Shown here piece by piece: positions 1-7,069 of a stretch of 10,058 bases of DNA. A program made the translations under genes and the position numbers. Origin of the DNA: Thiobacillus sp. Its GTDB lineage: Bacteria > Pseudomonadota > Gammaproteobacteria > Burkholderiales > Thiobacillaceae. The notes under the pieces were generated by a model. It had not been told where the DNA came from and did no database searches. It saw nothing but the letters and a program-made list of their open reading frames with translations. The stretch lies in assembly GCF_024708915.1 (NCBI RefSeq), contig NZ_JANJXQ010000012.1, positions 1 to 10,058 of the forward strand. The letters are read 5' to 3'. The stretch's first letter is position 1; every line of letters begins with the position of its first letter.

Positions 1-2
1 AC

Positions 3-95
3 CGGCTACTCGAATCCCTCGGCTATATCCCTCCGGCCGAGGCTGAGGCAAACTACTATCGGCAACTTGCCGATAACACCGTGGAAGCAACTTAA
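3..95 (+). CDS. IS3-family transposase OrfB, C-terminal fragment
   Basis: Thirty codons of the end of an IS3-family transposase (DDE, rve superfamily) are open from the left edge to a TAA at 93-95. The peptide contains LGYIPPAEAEANYYRQLA, matching the conserved tail of IS3-group OrfB proteins, where a PPAE-E--YY motif follows the catalytic core. The catalytic DDE residues lie outside the window. In this family OrfB is usually made as an OrfAB fusion by programmed -1 frameshifting, which cannot be tested here. Whether the whole element is intact is unknown. Confidence 0.78.
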   Translation, partial: RLLESLGYIPPAEAEANYYRQLADNTVEAT

Positions 96-106
96 CTTAA
101 ACCAAT

Positions 107-134
107 CAGCCTCCACAGAACCCGGGGCGATTCA
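107..134 (+). repeat. Terminal inverted repeat of the IS3-family element
   Basis: This is the right terminal repeat, 11 nt after the transposase stop. On the minus strand it begins TGAATCGCCCCGGG and then GTTCTGTGGAGGCTG. The TG...CA termini, the GC-rich CCCCGGG block and the position right after OrfB are as known for IS3-family ends, where the transposase binds and cleaves. The partner repeat is outside the window. Confidence 0.7.
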
Positions 135-273
135 GTTTGCCTTGTGCTACTGGCATCGAGAGGTGCCGGGATGAACTGCCAGAAGTCAGCAGAGGCCATA
201 GTAGCTGCCGGCAAGGGGCGAAGGGCCGAACACTGAAAGCCGCAAGTAGGCGGCGGGAACACACGGACAGTCG

Positions 274-1671
274 ATGAAGGCAGAAGATTCGCGGCAAGCG
301 GATACCTGTGAAGAAGAATCGGGGCAGAACCCCGAAGGGACTTTGCACGGTGCCGAGACTGACGTGACGACCCGCAAGCGGACGAAAGCGGAGAAGGAGC
401 AGGAAGGCGGGCTGATGGACGCCGTGTGCGAACGCGGCAACCTATGGCTTGCCTATGATCGAGTGCTCAAGAACAAAGGCGCGGCCGGAGTCGATGGCAT
501 TGGTATCGCTGAGTTCAAAGAGCATCTCAAGCAACACTGGCCAACGATCAAGGCCAAGTTACTGGCCGGGGAGTACATGCCCCTACCAGTGCGCCGGGTC
601 GATATACCCAAGCCGCAAGGCGGGGTGAGGACGCTCGGCATCCCGACGCTGACGGATCGGTTGATCCAGCAAGCGTTGCATCAAGTGCTCTCGCCGATCT
701 TCGAGGCGGAATTCTCCGAATCGAGCTACGGCTTTCGACCGGGGAGGAACGCCCATCAGGCGGTCGAGGCAGCAAAGCAATATGTTGCCGAAGGTCGTCG
801 GGTCGTGGTGGATATGGACCTGGAGAAATTCTTCGACCGCGTCAATCACGACCTGCTGATGGAGAAACTCTCGACGAAGATCGATGACGGGCGAGTACTG
901 CGCCTCATTCGCCGGTATCTGGAAGCAGGCATGATGGCAGAGGGGATCGTCTCCCAACGGACGACAGGCACGCCGCAAGGCGGGCCCCTGAGTCCGCTGC
1001 TATCGAACATCCTGTTGACGGAACTGGATCGGGAACTGGAACGCCGGGGCCATGCCTTCTGCCGCTATGCCGATGACTGCAACATCTACGTCAAGAGCAA
1101 AGAGGCCGGAGAGCGGGTCATGGCGAGTATCACCCGGTTTCTGGCGGACACGCTCAAGCTCACGGTCAATACGGCCAAGAGCGCGGTCGCGCGGCCGTAG
1201 GAGAGGAAGTTTCTGGGCTATAGTTTGACGTGGCACAAGGCCCCGAGGCTGCGGATTGCGCCGACCAGCCTGCAACGGTTGGAAGACAAAATCCGCGAAG
1301 TGCTCAAAGGTGCGCAAGGGCGCAGCCTGACGAAAGTCATTGCTGAACTCAACCCGATCCTGCGTGGCTGGATGGCCTATTTCAAGCTGGCCGAAACCAA
1401 GCAGGCGCTGGAAGAACTCGATGGCTGGATCAGGCGGAAACTGCGCTGCATCCTGTGGCGGCAGTGGAAACGTCCTTATACTCGCGCCAAGAACTTGATG
1501 AAGGCGGGGCTGACGGAGGAGCGGGCAGTTCGCTCGGCGTTCAACCAGCGTGGGCCGTGGTGGAACAGTGGCGCAAGCCACATGAACCAGGCTTTCCCGA
1601 AGTCCTTCTTTGATCGTTTAGGTCTGGTGTTGCTGCTCGATACGATGCGACGACTCCAGTGCAATCAATGA
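274..1671 (+). pseudogene. Group II intron reverse transcriptase/maturase, interrupted by an in-frame amber codon
   Basis: The protein promotes intron splicing and retrohoming by binding intron RNA and reverse transcribing it into target DNA. The reading frame would give 465 aa but has TAG at 1198-1200 (codon 309), splitting it into 308 aa and a downstream part. Around the stop it reads KSAVARP-stop-ERKFLGYS. Relatives have Trp here (from memory of the family), so a single TGG-to-TAG change is the simplest explanation. RT domain: VDIPKPQGGVRTLGIPT (finger), SSYGFRPGRNAHQAV, DMDLEKFFDRVNHD, TPQGGPLSPLLSNI, and the catalytic YADD at residues 265-268. After the stop come the maturase X domain with LRGWMAYFKLAETK and a C-terminus without an HNH endonuclease. 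The frame is undamaged on both sides, so decay is recent, or the codon is a sequence error, suppressed, or complemented in trans. The start at 274 lacks a clear ribosome site; ATG at 415 is an alternative. Confidence 0.85.
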
Positions 1672-1705
1672 ACCGCCGGATGCGGAACCGCACGTCCGGT
1701 GGTGT
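1672..1705 (+). ncRNA. Group II intron domain V (catalytic hairpin)
   Basis: A 34-nt hairpin starts immediately after the maturase stop codon. The basal stem ACCGCCGG (1672-1679) pairs with CCGGTGGT (1696-1703), with one G-U pair at G1675. The upper part GCGG/CCGC follows the usual two-nucleotide bulge region and is capped by a GNRA-like AA turn. Aligned by its G-U wobble, the catalytic triad is C1674-G1675-C1676. That CGC form is characteristic of IIC introns, whereas most other classes have AGC. Domain V binds the catalytic metal ions for splicing. Its stem shows no damage. Confidence 0.8.
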
Positions 1706-1742
1706 GAGAGGGCGACGGGGGTAACCCCGTCCCCTACTCGAT
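1706..1742 (+). ncRNA. Group II intron domain VI with branch-point adenosine and 3' splice site
   Basis: The stem pairs GAG (1706-1708) with CTC (1737-1739), A1709 with T1735, GGG (1710-1712) with CCC (1732-1734), and GACGGGG (1714-1720) with CCCCGTC (1725-1731), around a GTAA loop. A1736 is left unpaired, seven nucleotides from the intron end counting itself, exactly where the branch-point A is expected. The intron ends with CGAT at 1739-1742. The geometry suggests branching is possible, although some IIC introns splice mainly by hydrolysis. Confidence 0.75.
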
Positions 1743-1918
1743 GGAATTCGCGCTTTCCCGGGGAAGGCGTCCTTGATTTTGAGGAAGACGTTGGCTGAGT
1801 CGCGGAAGCCGTAGGCTATACGCTTGATGACCTTGGTGTGGTTGTTCACGCCTTCGAGGATGGTGTTCATTGGGAAGATGGCTGAGGCGAGAATACCGCG
1901 CAGGTATTTCGGATCTCG
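1743..1918 (-). pseudogene. ISL3-family transposase, C-terminal remnant
   Basis: Reading leftward from 1918, just after an in-frame TGA at 1921-1919, an open frame encodes DPKYLRGILASAIFPMN, then ILEGVNNHTKVIKRIAYGFR, then DSANVFLKIKDAFPGKAR. The motif EGVNN--KVIKR-AYGFRD followed by FLKIK-AFPG is the conserved end of ISL3-family DDE transposases; the Glu of EGVNN is the last acidic residue of the catalytic region. No start codon or catalytic Asp residues remain, so it cannot be functional. The frame runs on without a stop into the antisense of the intron, showing that the intron inserted at or just past the transposase tail, or that a later rearrangement joined them. Confidence 0.72.
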
Positions 1919-1953
1919 TCAACCTACTCTCCCCCCAATATCCACGAAGAACC
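1743..1953 (-). mobile_element. Relic of an ISL3-family insertion sequence
   Basis: On the minus strand this stretch starts at 1953 with GGTTCTTCGTGGATATTGGG, which resembles a terminal inverted repeat of ISL3-family elements. After only about 30 nt it continues into the C-terminal coding part of an ISL3 transposase (1918-1743). An intact element would have about 1 kb between these parts, so the relic seems to carry a large internal deletion. The intron's 3' end abuts the tail of the transposase sequence. The IR assignment is from family resemblance only. Confidence 0.55.
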
Positions 1954-2109
1954 TTTTTGCCCGTCCGCTTGGGCTGAAAATATTTTCCTAATTAAATCAT
2001 GCGGTTGGCGTTCATCTACAACTTTAGTTGTATAGCCCATTTTTCCGTCTGGAGGTATGTTAGCTGCGTGAGCATGTGTTCACGGTTAATAACCTTTAAA
2101 GGAGGAAGT
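1954..2109 (+). promoter_or_regulatory. Upstream region of the ComEA-like gene with candidate promoter and strong ribosome site
   Basis: This AT-richer stretch separates the mobile relics from comEA. It holds a perfect 12-nt palindrome GAAAATATTTTC (about 1976-1987) and a perfect 16-nt dyad TACAACTTTAGTTGTA (2017-2032). A weak sigma-70-like pair TTGGGC (1969-1974) and TTAAAT (1992-1997) has a 17-nt spacer. A near-ideal Shine-Dalgarno AAAGGAGG (2098-2105) lies 4 nt before the ATG at 2110 and decides that start. The promoter is a guess; the ribosome site is clear. Confidence 0.4.
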
Positions 2110-2382
2110 ATGAACAAGCTGCATAAGGGTCTGCTGGTGTTGCTGGGATTGATGGTGCTTCCGGCTTTCGCGGCAGTGAATATCAATACTGCTACGCAGT
2201 CGGAACTCGAAGTGGTCAAGGGGCTGGGGCCTGCGAAAGCCAAGGCAATCATCATGTACCGCGAAGCCAACGGCAATTTCAAGCATCTGGATGAGCTGGA
2301 TAATGTAAAAGGCTTTGGCAAGGCCAGTATCGACAAATTGAAAGATGAATTGTCGGTTGGCCCCGAGAAAGTCAAAAAATAG
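2110..2382 (+). CDS. ComEA-like exported helix-hairpin-helix protein
   Basis: This 90-aa protein belongs to the ComEA family, periplasmic DNA-binding proteins that pull transforming DNA across the outer membrane; some small members have unproven roles. Residues 1-21 form a signal peptide (KLHK, then a hydrophobic core GLLVLLGLMVLP, then AFA before the likely cleavage at AVN). The mature part starts VNINTATQSEL, the usual ComEA opening. It has two helix-hairpin-helix units: KGLGPAKAKAIIMYRE (about 38-52) and VKGFGKASIDKLKDEL (about 66-81). The tail is lysine-rich. An in-frame ATG at 1999 would add 37 residues, but the AAAGGAGG site before 2110 and the signal peptide favour the later start. It stands alone, flanked by mobile relics upstream and converging with bcp downstream. 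A competence role is an inference from family only. Confidence 0.88.
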   Translation: MNKLHKGLLVLLGLMVLPAFAAVNINTATQSELEVVKGLGPAKAKAIIMYREANGNFKHLDELDNVKGFGKASIDKLKDELSVGPEKVKK

Positions 2383-2404
2383 TATCCACCATTTCTGCCA
2401 GGAA

Positions 2405-2424
2405 CCCCCGAGCTTGTCGAAGGG
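2405..2424 (+). repeat. Dispersed-repeat copy 1 (GAGCTTGTCGAAGGG type)
   Basis: CCCCCGAGCTTGTCGAAGGG lies 22 nt after the comEA stop. It matches, in opposite orientation, the copy at 2533-2551. The core GAGCTTGTCGAA resembles REP-like intergenic repeats that I recall from many proteobacterial genomes. Family membership is recalled, not searched. Confidence 0.5.
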
Positions 2425-2466
2425 TTGTCAGCTGTCAACAGCAGTAAAGGATTTTGCGAACCACTG

Positions 2467-2496
2467 ACCGTTGGCCGGCCTACCCAGGCCAACGGT
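2467..2496. terminator. Hairpin between convergent comEA and bcp, possible terminator
   Basis: ACCGTTGGCC (2467-2476) and GGCCAACGGT (2487-2496) form a perfect 10-bp stem with a 10-nt loop. It lies between two converging genes, the place for a bidirectional terminator. No run of T follows on either strand, so intrinsic termination would be weak. It may instead be part of the repeat unit delimited by 2405 and 2551. Confidence 0.4.
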
Positions 2497-2532
2497 TAAT
2501 CGTTCTGTGAGCGCCTCATTACAACGCACAGG

Positions 2533-2551
2533 CCTTTCGACAAGCTCAGGG
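2533..2551 (-). repeat. Dispersed-repeat copy 2, inverted relative to copy 1
   Basis: CCTTTCGACAAGCTCAGGG is the reverse complement of CCCTGAGCTTGTCGAAAGG and pairs with copy 1 at 2405-2424 through the core AGCTTGTCGAA. The copies face each other across about 108 nt, with the perfect hairpin at 2467-2496 between them. This copy lies just after the bcp stop. Confidence 0.5.
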
Positions 2552-2561
2552 CGTCGTTCGC

Positions 2562-3017
2562 TCAAAGCGTTTGCACAAATCCCAGCACCTCCGCCGCATG
2601 TCCCGGCGCCTTCAGCCCGCGCCAGCTTTTCACCAGCTTCCCGTTCACATCGAACACGAAGGTGCTGCGCTCTACCCCGCGCACCTGCTTGCCGTACATG
2701 TTCTTCAACTTCATCACCTTGAATAGTTCGCAAGCCTTTTCTTCGGTGTCGGCCAGTAGTTCAAAAGGAAAGCTGTGTGCGGCCTTGAAGCCTTCATGCG
2801 ACTTGAGGCTGTCGCGCGAGACGCCGACGACGGTCGTGCCGGCCTTGCCGAAGTCGGTGTACAAATCACGAAATTCCTGGCCTTCAAGAGTACAGCCGGG
2901 AGTATTGTCCTTGGGGTAGAAAAAGACGACGACGTTCCTGCCCCGATGCTCGGACAGCTTGAACGTGGTGTTGCCGGTGGATGGTAGTTCGAAGTCGGTG
3001 ATGACGGGTTCGCTCAT
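2562..3017 (-). CDS. bcp: Thiol peroxidase of the Bcp/PrxQ peroxiredoxin family
   Basis: This 151-aa AhpC/TSA-fold peroxiredoxin reduces hydrogen peroxide and organic hydroperoxides, normally with thioredoxin as electron donor, in the cytoplasm. The fold reads FYPKDNTPGCTLEGQEFRD with the peroxidatic Cys42 in the TPGCT motif. VVGVSRDS is the usual strand-turn, and Arg117 in GVERSTF is the active-site arginine. Length and layout are normal for Bcp. The resolving cysteine found five residues after the first in E. coli Bcp is missing: position 47 is Gln. The only other cysteine is Cys96 (EKACELF), so the enzyme is either 1-Cys or uses an unusual partner. The start overlaps the stop of the Smr gene by 4 nt (ATGA), which indicates translational coupling in the trxB-smr-bcp operon. 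Confidence 0.93.
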   Translation of the reverse strand: MSEPVITDFELPSTGNTTFKLSEHRGRNVVVFFYPKDNTPGCTLEGQEFRDLYTDFGKAGTTVVGVSRDSLKSHEGFKAAHSFPFELLADTEEKACELFKVMKLKNMYGKQVRGVERSTFVFDVNGKLVKSWRGLKAPGHAAEVLGFVQTL

Positions 3018-3700
3018 GCTGTGCCTTTCTGTTTTTGTTGACGGGACGAGGATTTGAGCAGCACGATAACGGCGCCGGCACCGCCGTCGACGCTGCGGGC
3101 CTGGCAGAACGCGAGCACATCTTCGCGTTGTATCAGCCAGTGGCGCACCTTGTTTTTCAGTACCGGCAGGCGGTTTTTCGAGCCGTGGCCCTTGCCGTGG
3201 ATGATGCGCACGCAGCGCCGGTCTTCGAGCATGCAGCGGTTGAGGAAAGCGGCCAGCGCTACCCGTGCCTCGTCGCCGGTGTGCCCGTGCAGGTCGAGTT
3301 CGCCCTTGATGACCCAGCTGCCGCGCCGCAGTTTTCTCACTGCGGCGGTGGGCACGCCGGGACGTGAAAAAAACAGTTCCTCACCGGTGGAGACGGCTGC
3401 TTCGTAATCCCACGGGTCGGCAAGGGCGTCGACCATGACCTGTTGCTCGTCGCGCAGGCGTTGACGGGCAACAGGCTTGGGGCGCGGATGCGTGCGCCCC
3501 GCGCGATTGGACGGGGGGAGGGGTGTGGCGTCGGCGACGGCCCGGCGAAACAGCATCGCGCCGTCCTCCGCGGGCTTGGGTTTTTTAGGAGCCGGTTGCG
3601 ATATGGCTGGCGCGGTGGCCTGTTCGCGCAGCGTACGGCGCACGCGTGCCAGCGCCTCGAACGTGGCGGGAGCAAGCGTACTGCCGCTGGCGCGCTTCAT
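3014..3700 (-). CDS. Smr-domain protein (SmrB/MutS2-C-terminal-like)
   Basis: This 228-aa protein has a C-terminal Smr domain at about residues 133-216. Motifs are LDLHGHTGDEA (LDLHG at 135-139) and VRIIHGKGHGSK (HGKG at 168-171), the two signatures of the family. Known Smr proteins nick DNA or cleave mRNA; E. coli SmrB cuts mRNA at collided ribosomes. The first 130 residues are proline- and arginine-rich, low in recognisable structure and likely a flexible linker, though DPWDYEAAVSTGEELFFSRP (about 95-114) matches the conserved segment preceding Smr in proteobacterial stand-alone proteins. It sits 14 nt after trxB and overlaps bcp by 4 nt, so it belongs to that operon. Exact substrate is unknown, so no symbol is given. 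Confidence 0.87.
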   Translation of the reverse strand: MKRASGSTLAPATFEALARVRRTLREQATAPAISQPAPKKPKPAEDGAMLFRRAVADATPLPPSNRAGRTHPRPKPVARQRLRDEQQVMVDALADPWDYEAAVSTGEELFFSRPGVPTAAVRKLRRGSWVIKGELDLHGHTGDEARVALAAFLNRCMLEDRRCVRIIHGKGHGSKNRLPVLKNKVRHWLIQREDVLAFCQARSVDGGAGAVIVLLKSSSRQQKQKGTA

Positions 3701-3714
3701 GTGGCATCAACCGC

Positions 3715-4701
<987 letters not shown>

Positions 4702-4703
4702 CT

Positions 4704-4709
4704 ATTCTA
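4704..4709 (-). promoter_or_regulatory. Candidate -10 box of the trxB promoter
   Basis: On the minus strand TAGAAT lies 33 nt before the trxB ATG, five of six bases matching the sigma-70 consensus. No good -35 is found at 16-18 nt spacing; that position falls inside the dyad at 4724-4739. A factor binding there could compensate, or the true promoter is elsewhere. Confidence 0.35.
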
Positions 4710-4723
4710 ACCAATTATGCCGA

Positions 4724-4739
4724 CGGCATTTCCATGCCG
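4724..4739. promoter_or_regulatory. Perfect dyad between the divergent trxB and ftsK promoters
   Basis: CGGCAT-TTCC-ATGCCG is a perfect 6-bp inverted repeat with a 4-nt centre. It lies where the -35 elements of both the candidate trxB promoter and the candidate ftsK promoter should be. The placement suits an operator for a dimeric regulator, but chance cannot be excluded for a repeat this short. Confidence 0.35.
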
Positions 4740-4748
4740 CCCGCCCGG

Positions 4749-4754
4749 TATAAT
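4749..4754 (+). promoter_or_regulatory. Candidate -10 box (TATAAT) of the ftsK operon promoter
   Basis: A consensus TATAAT lies 41 nt before the ftsK ATG, giving a leader of about 35 nt. The hexamer 17 nt upstream (GCATTT) is a poor -35 and overlaps the dyad at 4724-4739. The consensus match and position are good; activity is inferred. Confidence 0.5.
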
Positions 4755-4795
4755 CGGAAGCCTTTCCGCCCGATAAGTTCCTGCTGACCGTTTTC

Positions 4796-7069
4796 ATGGC
4801 GCGCCCCGCTCCCCGTTCGTCTCCGCCCCTGCCGCCCCGCATGCAACGCCTGTTGCGCGAAGCGCGCGCGCTGCTGGTGGGGTTTGCTGCGCTGCTGCTG
4901 GCTGCGATACTGCTTACCCACGACGGCGCCGATCCGGGCTTCAGCACCACGGGCGACAGCGCGGCGGTACACAACCTGGGTGGCAAGAGCGGCGCCTGGC
5001 TATCCGATTTGCTGTTGATGCTGTTTGGCGTGTCGGCCTGGTGGTGGGTGGCGCTGGCGCTGGCCTACGTCATCCACACCTTCCGCCATCTGAACGAAAG
5101 CCCGCTGGCGGGGGGACGGCAACGCTGGCTGAAGCTGGGCGGGTTCGCCCTACTGCTGCTGGCCAGCACCGGCATCGAGTGGCTGCGTACCTGGCATTGG
5201 GATGTGGCGCTGCCCGATGCCCACGGCGGCGTGCTGGGTGCAGGCGTGGGCACTGCGGCGGGCGCGCTGCTGGGATTCACCGGCGGCTCGCTGATTTTGC
5301 TGCTGCTGATGGCCGTGGGATTCAGCCTCTTCACCGGCGTGTCCTGGCTCGGCATGGCCGAGCGCACCGGTGCGTGGGTGGAACAGGCATACTGGAAGAC
5401 GATCCAGGCCTGGCAGGCGTATCGCGACCGCAAGCTGGGCGAAGTGGCGCAGCAAAAACGCGAAGCCAAGGTGTCGGTGGAAAAGAAGAAACGCGTCGAA
5501 GCGCCGCCGATCCGTATCGAGCCGGTGGTGAAGGAAGTGCCGCAATCCGAGCGCGCCGTCACCGAGAAGCAGGCGCCGCTGTTCTCCGACCTGCCCGATT
5601 CGCCGCTGCCGCCGCTGCATCTGCTCGACCCGGCGGACGAGGCGGTGGAAACCGCGAGCGCCGAAGCGCTGGAGTTCACCTCCTTGATGATCGAGCGCAA
5701 GCTCGCCGAATTCGGCGTCGAGGTCAAAGTGGTGTCGGCTTCGCCCGGCCCGGTCATCACGCGCTATGAGATCGAGCCGGCGACGGGGGTGAAGGGCAGC
5801 CAGATCGTCAACCTGGCGAAGGACCTGGCGCGCACGCTGTCGGTGATCAGCATCCGCGTGGTCGAGGCGATTCCCGGCAAGCACACCATGGGGCTGGAGA
5901 TTCCCAACCCCAAACGGCAGATCGTTCGGCTCTCCGAGATTCTCGGTTCCCGGGCTTACCACGATAGCGCCAGCCCGTTGACCGTCACCCTCGGCAAGGA
6001 CATCGCCGGCAACCCGGTGGTGGCGGATCTCGGCAAGATGCCGCACCTGCTGGTGGCCGGCACGACCGGCTCGGGCAAGTCGGTCGGCGTCAACGCGATG
6101 ATCCTGTCGCTGGTCTACAAGGCCGACCCGTCCGCGGTGCGCATGATCATGGTCGATCCGAAGATGCTGGAGCTCTCCATTTACGAAGGCATCCCGCACC
6201 TGCTGGCGCCGGTGGTCACCGACATGAAGCAGGCTGCGTCCGCGCTCAACTGGTGCGTCGCCGAAATGGAGCGGCGCTACAAGCTGATGTCGGCGGTCGG
6301 CGTGCGCAACCTGGCCGGCTACAACCAGAAGGTGCGCGACGCGAAGAAGGCCGGCACGCCGTTGACCCACCCCTTCAGCCTCACGCCAGACAATCCCGAG
6401 CCGCTGGAGACCATGCCGATGATCGTGGTGATGATCGACGAGCTCGCTGACCTGATGATGGTGGTCGGCAAGAAGGTCGAGGAACTCATCGCGCGGCTGG
6501 CGCAGAAGGCCCGCGCCGCCGGTATCCACCTCATCCTCGCCACCCAGCGGCCGAGCGTCGACGTGATCACCGGTCTGATCAAGGCCAACATCCCGACGCG
6601 CATCGCCTTCCAGGTGTCGTCCAAGATCGACTCGCGCACGATCCTCGATCAGATGGGCGCCGAGGCACTGCTGGGGCAGGGCGACATGCTCTACCTGCCG
6701 CCCGGCACCGGGCTGCCGCAGCGGGTGCACGGTGCCTTCGTGTCGGACAACGAGGTGCATCGCGTGGTCGATTACCTCAAGTCGCTGGGCGAGCCGGACT
6801 ACATCGAAGGCGTGCTGGAATCGCCGGAAGAGGCGGGCGAAGGCGGCGAGTTCGGCGAGGCGGGCGCGGAAGCCGACCCGCTCTACGACCAGGCGGTCGC
6901 CTACGTGCTGAAATCGCGCCGCGCGTCGATCTCGTCGGTGCAGCGTCAGCTGCGCATCGGCTACAACCGCGCCGCGCGCATGATCGAGGATATGGAACGC
7001 GCCGGCCTCGTCTCGGCGATGCAGTCCAACGGTAACCGCGACGTGCTCGCGCCGGGCGGCGACGCATGA
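4796..7069 (+). CDS. ftsK: DNA translocase FtsK
   Basis: FtsK anchors at the division septum and pumps DNA so that chromosome dimers are resolved at dif by XerCD. The 757-aa protein has four predicted membrane helices (about 24-42, 70-94, 112-130, 163-186), a charged linker of only about 80 residues (190-270, with [20 protein letters not shown]), then the translocase motor. Walker A is GTTGSGKS at 422-429; Walker B is VVMIDE with Asp548 and Glu549. The C-terminal gamma winged helix (about 690-757, [20 protein letters not shown]) reads KOPS sequences. The length is typical of betaproteobacterial FtsK and much shorter than the E. coli protein with its long linker. No Shine-Dalgarno precedes ATG 4796; Met16 at 4841 is the alternative. 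Its stop overlaps the ispD start by 4 nt. Confidence 0.95.
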   Translation: MARPAPRSSPPLPPRMQRLLREARALLVGFAALLLAAILLTHDGADPGFSTTGDSAAVHNLGGKSGAWLSDLLLMLFGVSAWWWVALALAYVIHTFRHLNESPLAGGRQRWLKLGGFALLLLASTGIEWLRTWHWDVALPDAHGGVLGAGVGTAAGALLGFTGGSLILLLLMAVGFSLFTGVSWLGMAERTGAWVEQAYWKTIQAWQAYRDRKLGEVAQQKREAKVSVEKKKRVEAPPIRIEPVVKEVPQSERAVTEKQAPLFSDLPDSPLPPLHLLDPADEAVETASAEALEFTSLMIERKLAEFGVEVKVVSASPGPVITRYEIEPATGVKGSQIVNLAKDLARTLSVISIRVVEAIPGKHTMGLEIPNPKRQIVRLSEILGSRAYHDSASPLTVTLGKDIAGNPVVADLGKMPHLLVAGTTGSGKSVGVNAMILSLVYKADPSAVRMIMVDPKMLELSIYEGIPHLLAPVVTDMKQAASALNWCVAEMERRYKLMSAVGVRNLAGYNQKVRDAKKAGTPLTHPFSLTPDNPEPLETMPMIVVMIDELADLMMVVGKKVEELIARLAQKARAAGIHLILATQRPSVDVITGLIKANIPTRIAFQVSSKIDSRTILDQMGAEALLGQGDMLYLPPGTGLPQRVHGAFVSDNEVHRVVDYLKSLGEPDYIEGVLESPEEAGEGGEFGEAGAEADPLYDQAVAYVLKSRRASISSVQRQLRIGYNRAARMIEDMERAGLVSAMQSNGNRDVLAPGGDA

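Larger units (their letters stand above)
1..134 (+). mobile_element. Right end of an IS3-family insertion sequence (partial)
   Basis: This is the 3' end of an IS3-family element whose body lies beyond the left edge. Two independent signs agree. An open frame carries a typical OrfB C-terminus and stops at 95. A 28-nt segment at 107-134 then reads, on the minus strand, TGAATCGCCCCGGGTTCTGT followed by GGAGGCTG, which has the look of an IS3-family terminal inverted repeat and ends in the expected CA at 133-134. The sequence after 134 has a different character and belongs to the group II intron. The element's left end and target duplication cannot be seen, so the exact boundary (134) is inferred from the terminal CA. 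Confidence 0.75.
135..1742 (+). mobile_element. Group II intron, 5'-incomplete, probably IIC-like
   Basis: The 3' end of a group II intron can be read in detail: an intron-encoded reverse transcriptase/maturase (274-1671), domain V at 1672-1705, domain VI at 1706-1739, and a typical 3' end CTACTCGAT at 1734-1742. Bases 135-273 contain intron-like RNA sequence (for example AGAAGTCAGCAGAGGCCATA near 181-200) but are far too short to hold domains I-III, which normally take about 400-600 nt before the ORF. No GUGYG-type 5' end is visible. The missing part was either deleted or displaced beyond the IS3 element. The IIC assignment rests on the apparent CGC triad in domain V and the absence of an endonuclease domain in the protein. 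Confidence 0.82.

Noticed and set aside
1000..1581. 193-aa minus-strand open frame opposite the maturase
   Set aside because: No recognisable domain. The plus strand has clear RT and maturase motifs throughout.
1225..1671. Separate 148-aa maturase protein starting at TTG 1225
   Set aside because: It is the same frame as the upstream RT fragment. The region before the TTG encodes ERKFLGYS in frame, so it is better read as one gene split by a stop codon.
1..2000. Search for a CRISPR array, retron or diversity-generating element near the reverse transcriptase
   Set aside because: No regularly spaced repeats, template repeat or accessory gene is present. Domains V and VI and the maturase domain identify a group II intron instead.
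1999..2109. 37-residue N-terminal extension of ComEA from ATG 1999
   Set aside because: A strong AAAGGAGG ribosome site and a signal peptide beginning at ATG 2110 indicate the shorter form.
5150..6760. 536-aa minus-strand open frame opposite ftsK
   Set aside because: It is rich in His, Arg, Asp and Gln with no recognisable domain, as expected for the antisense of a GC-rich gene. ftsK is a clear gene on the other strand.
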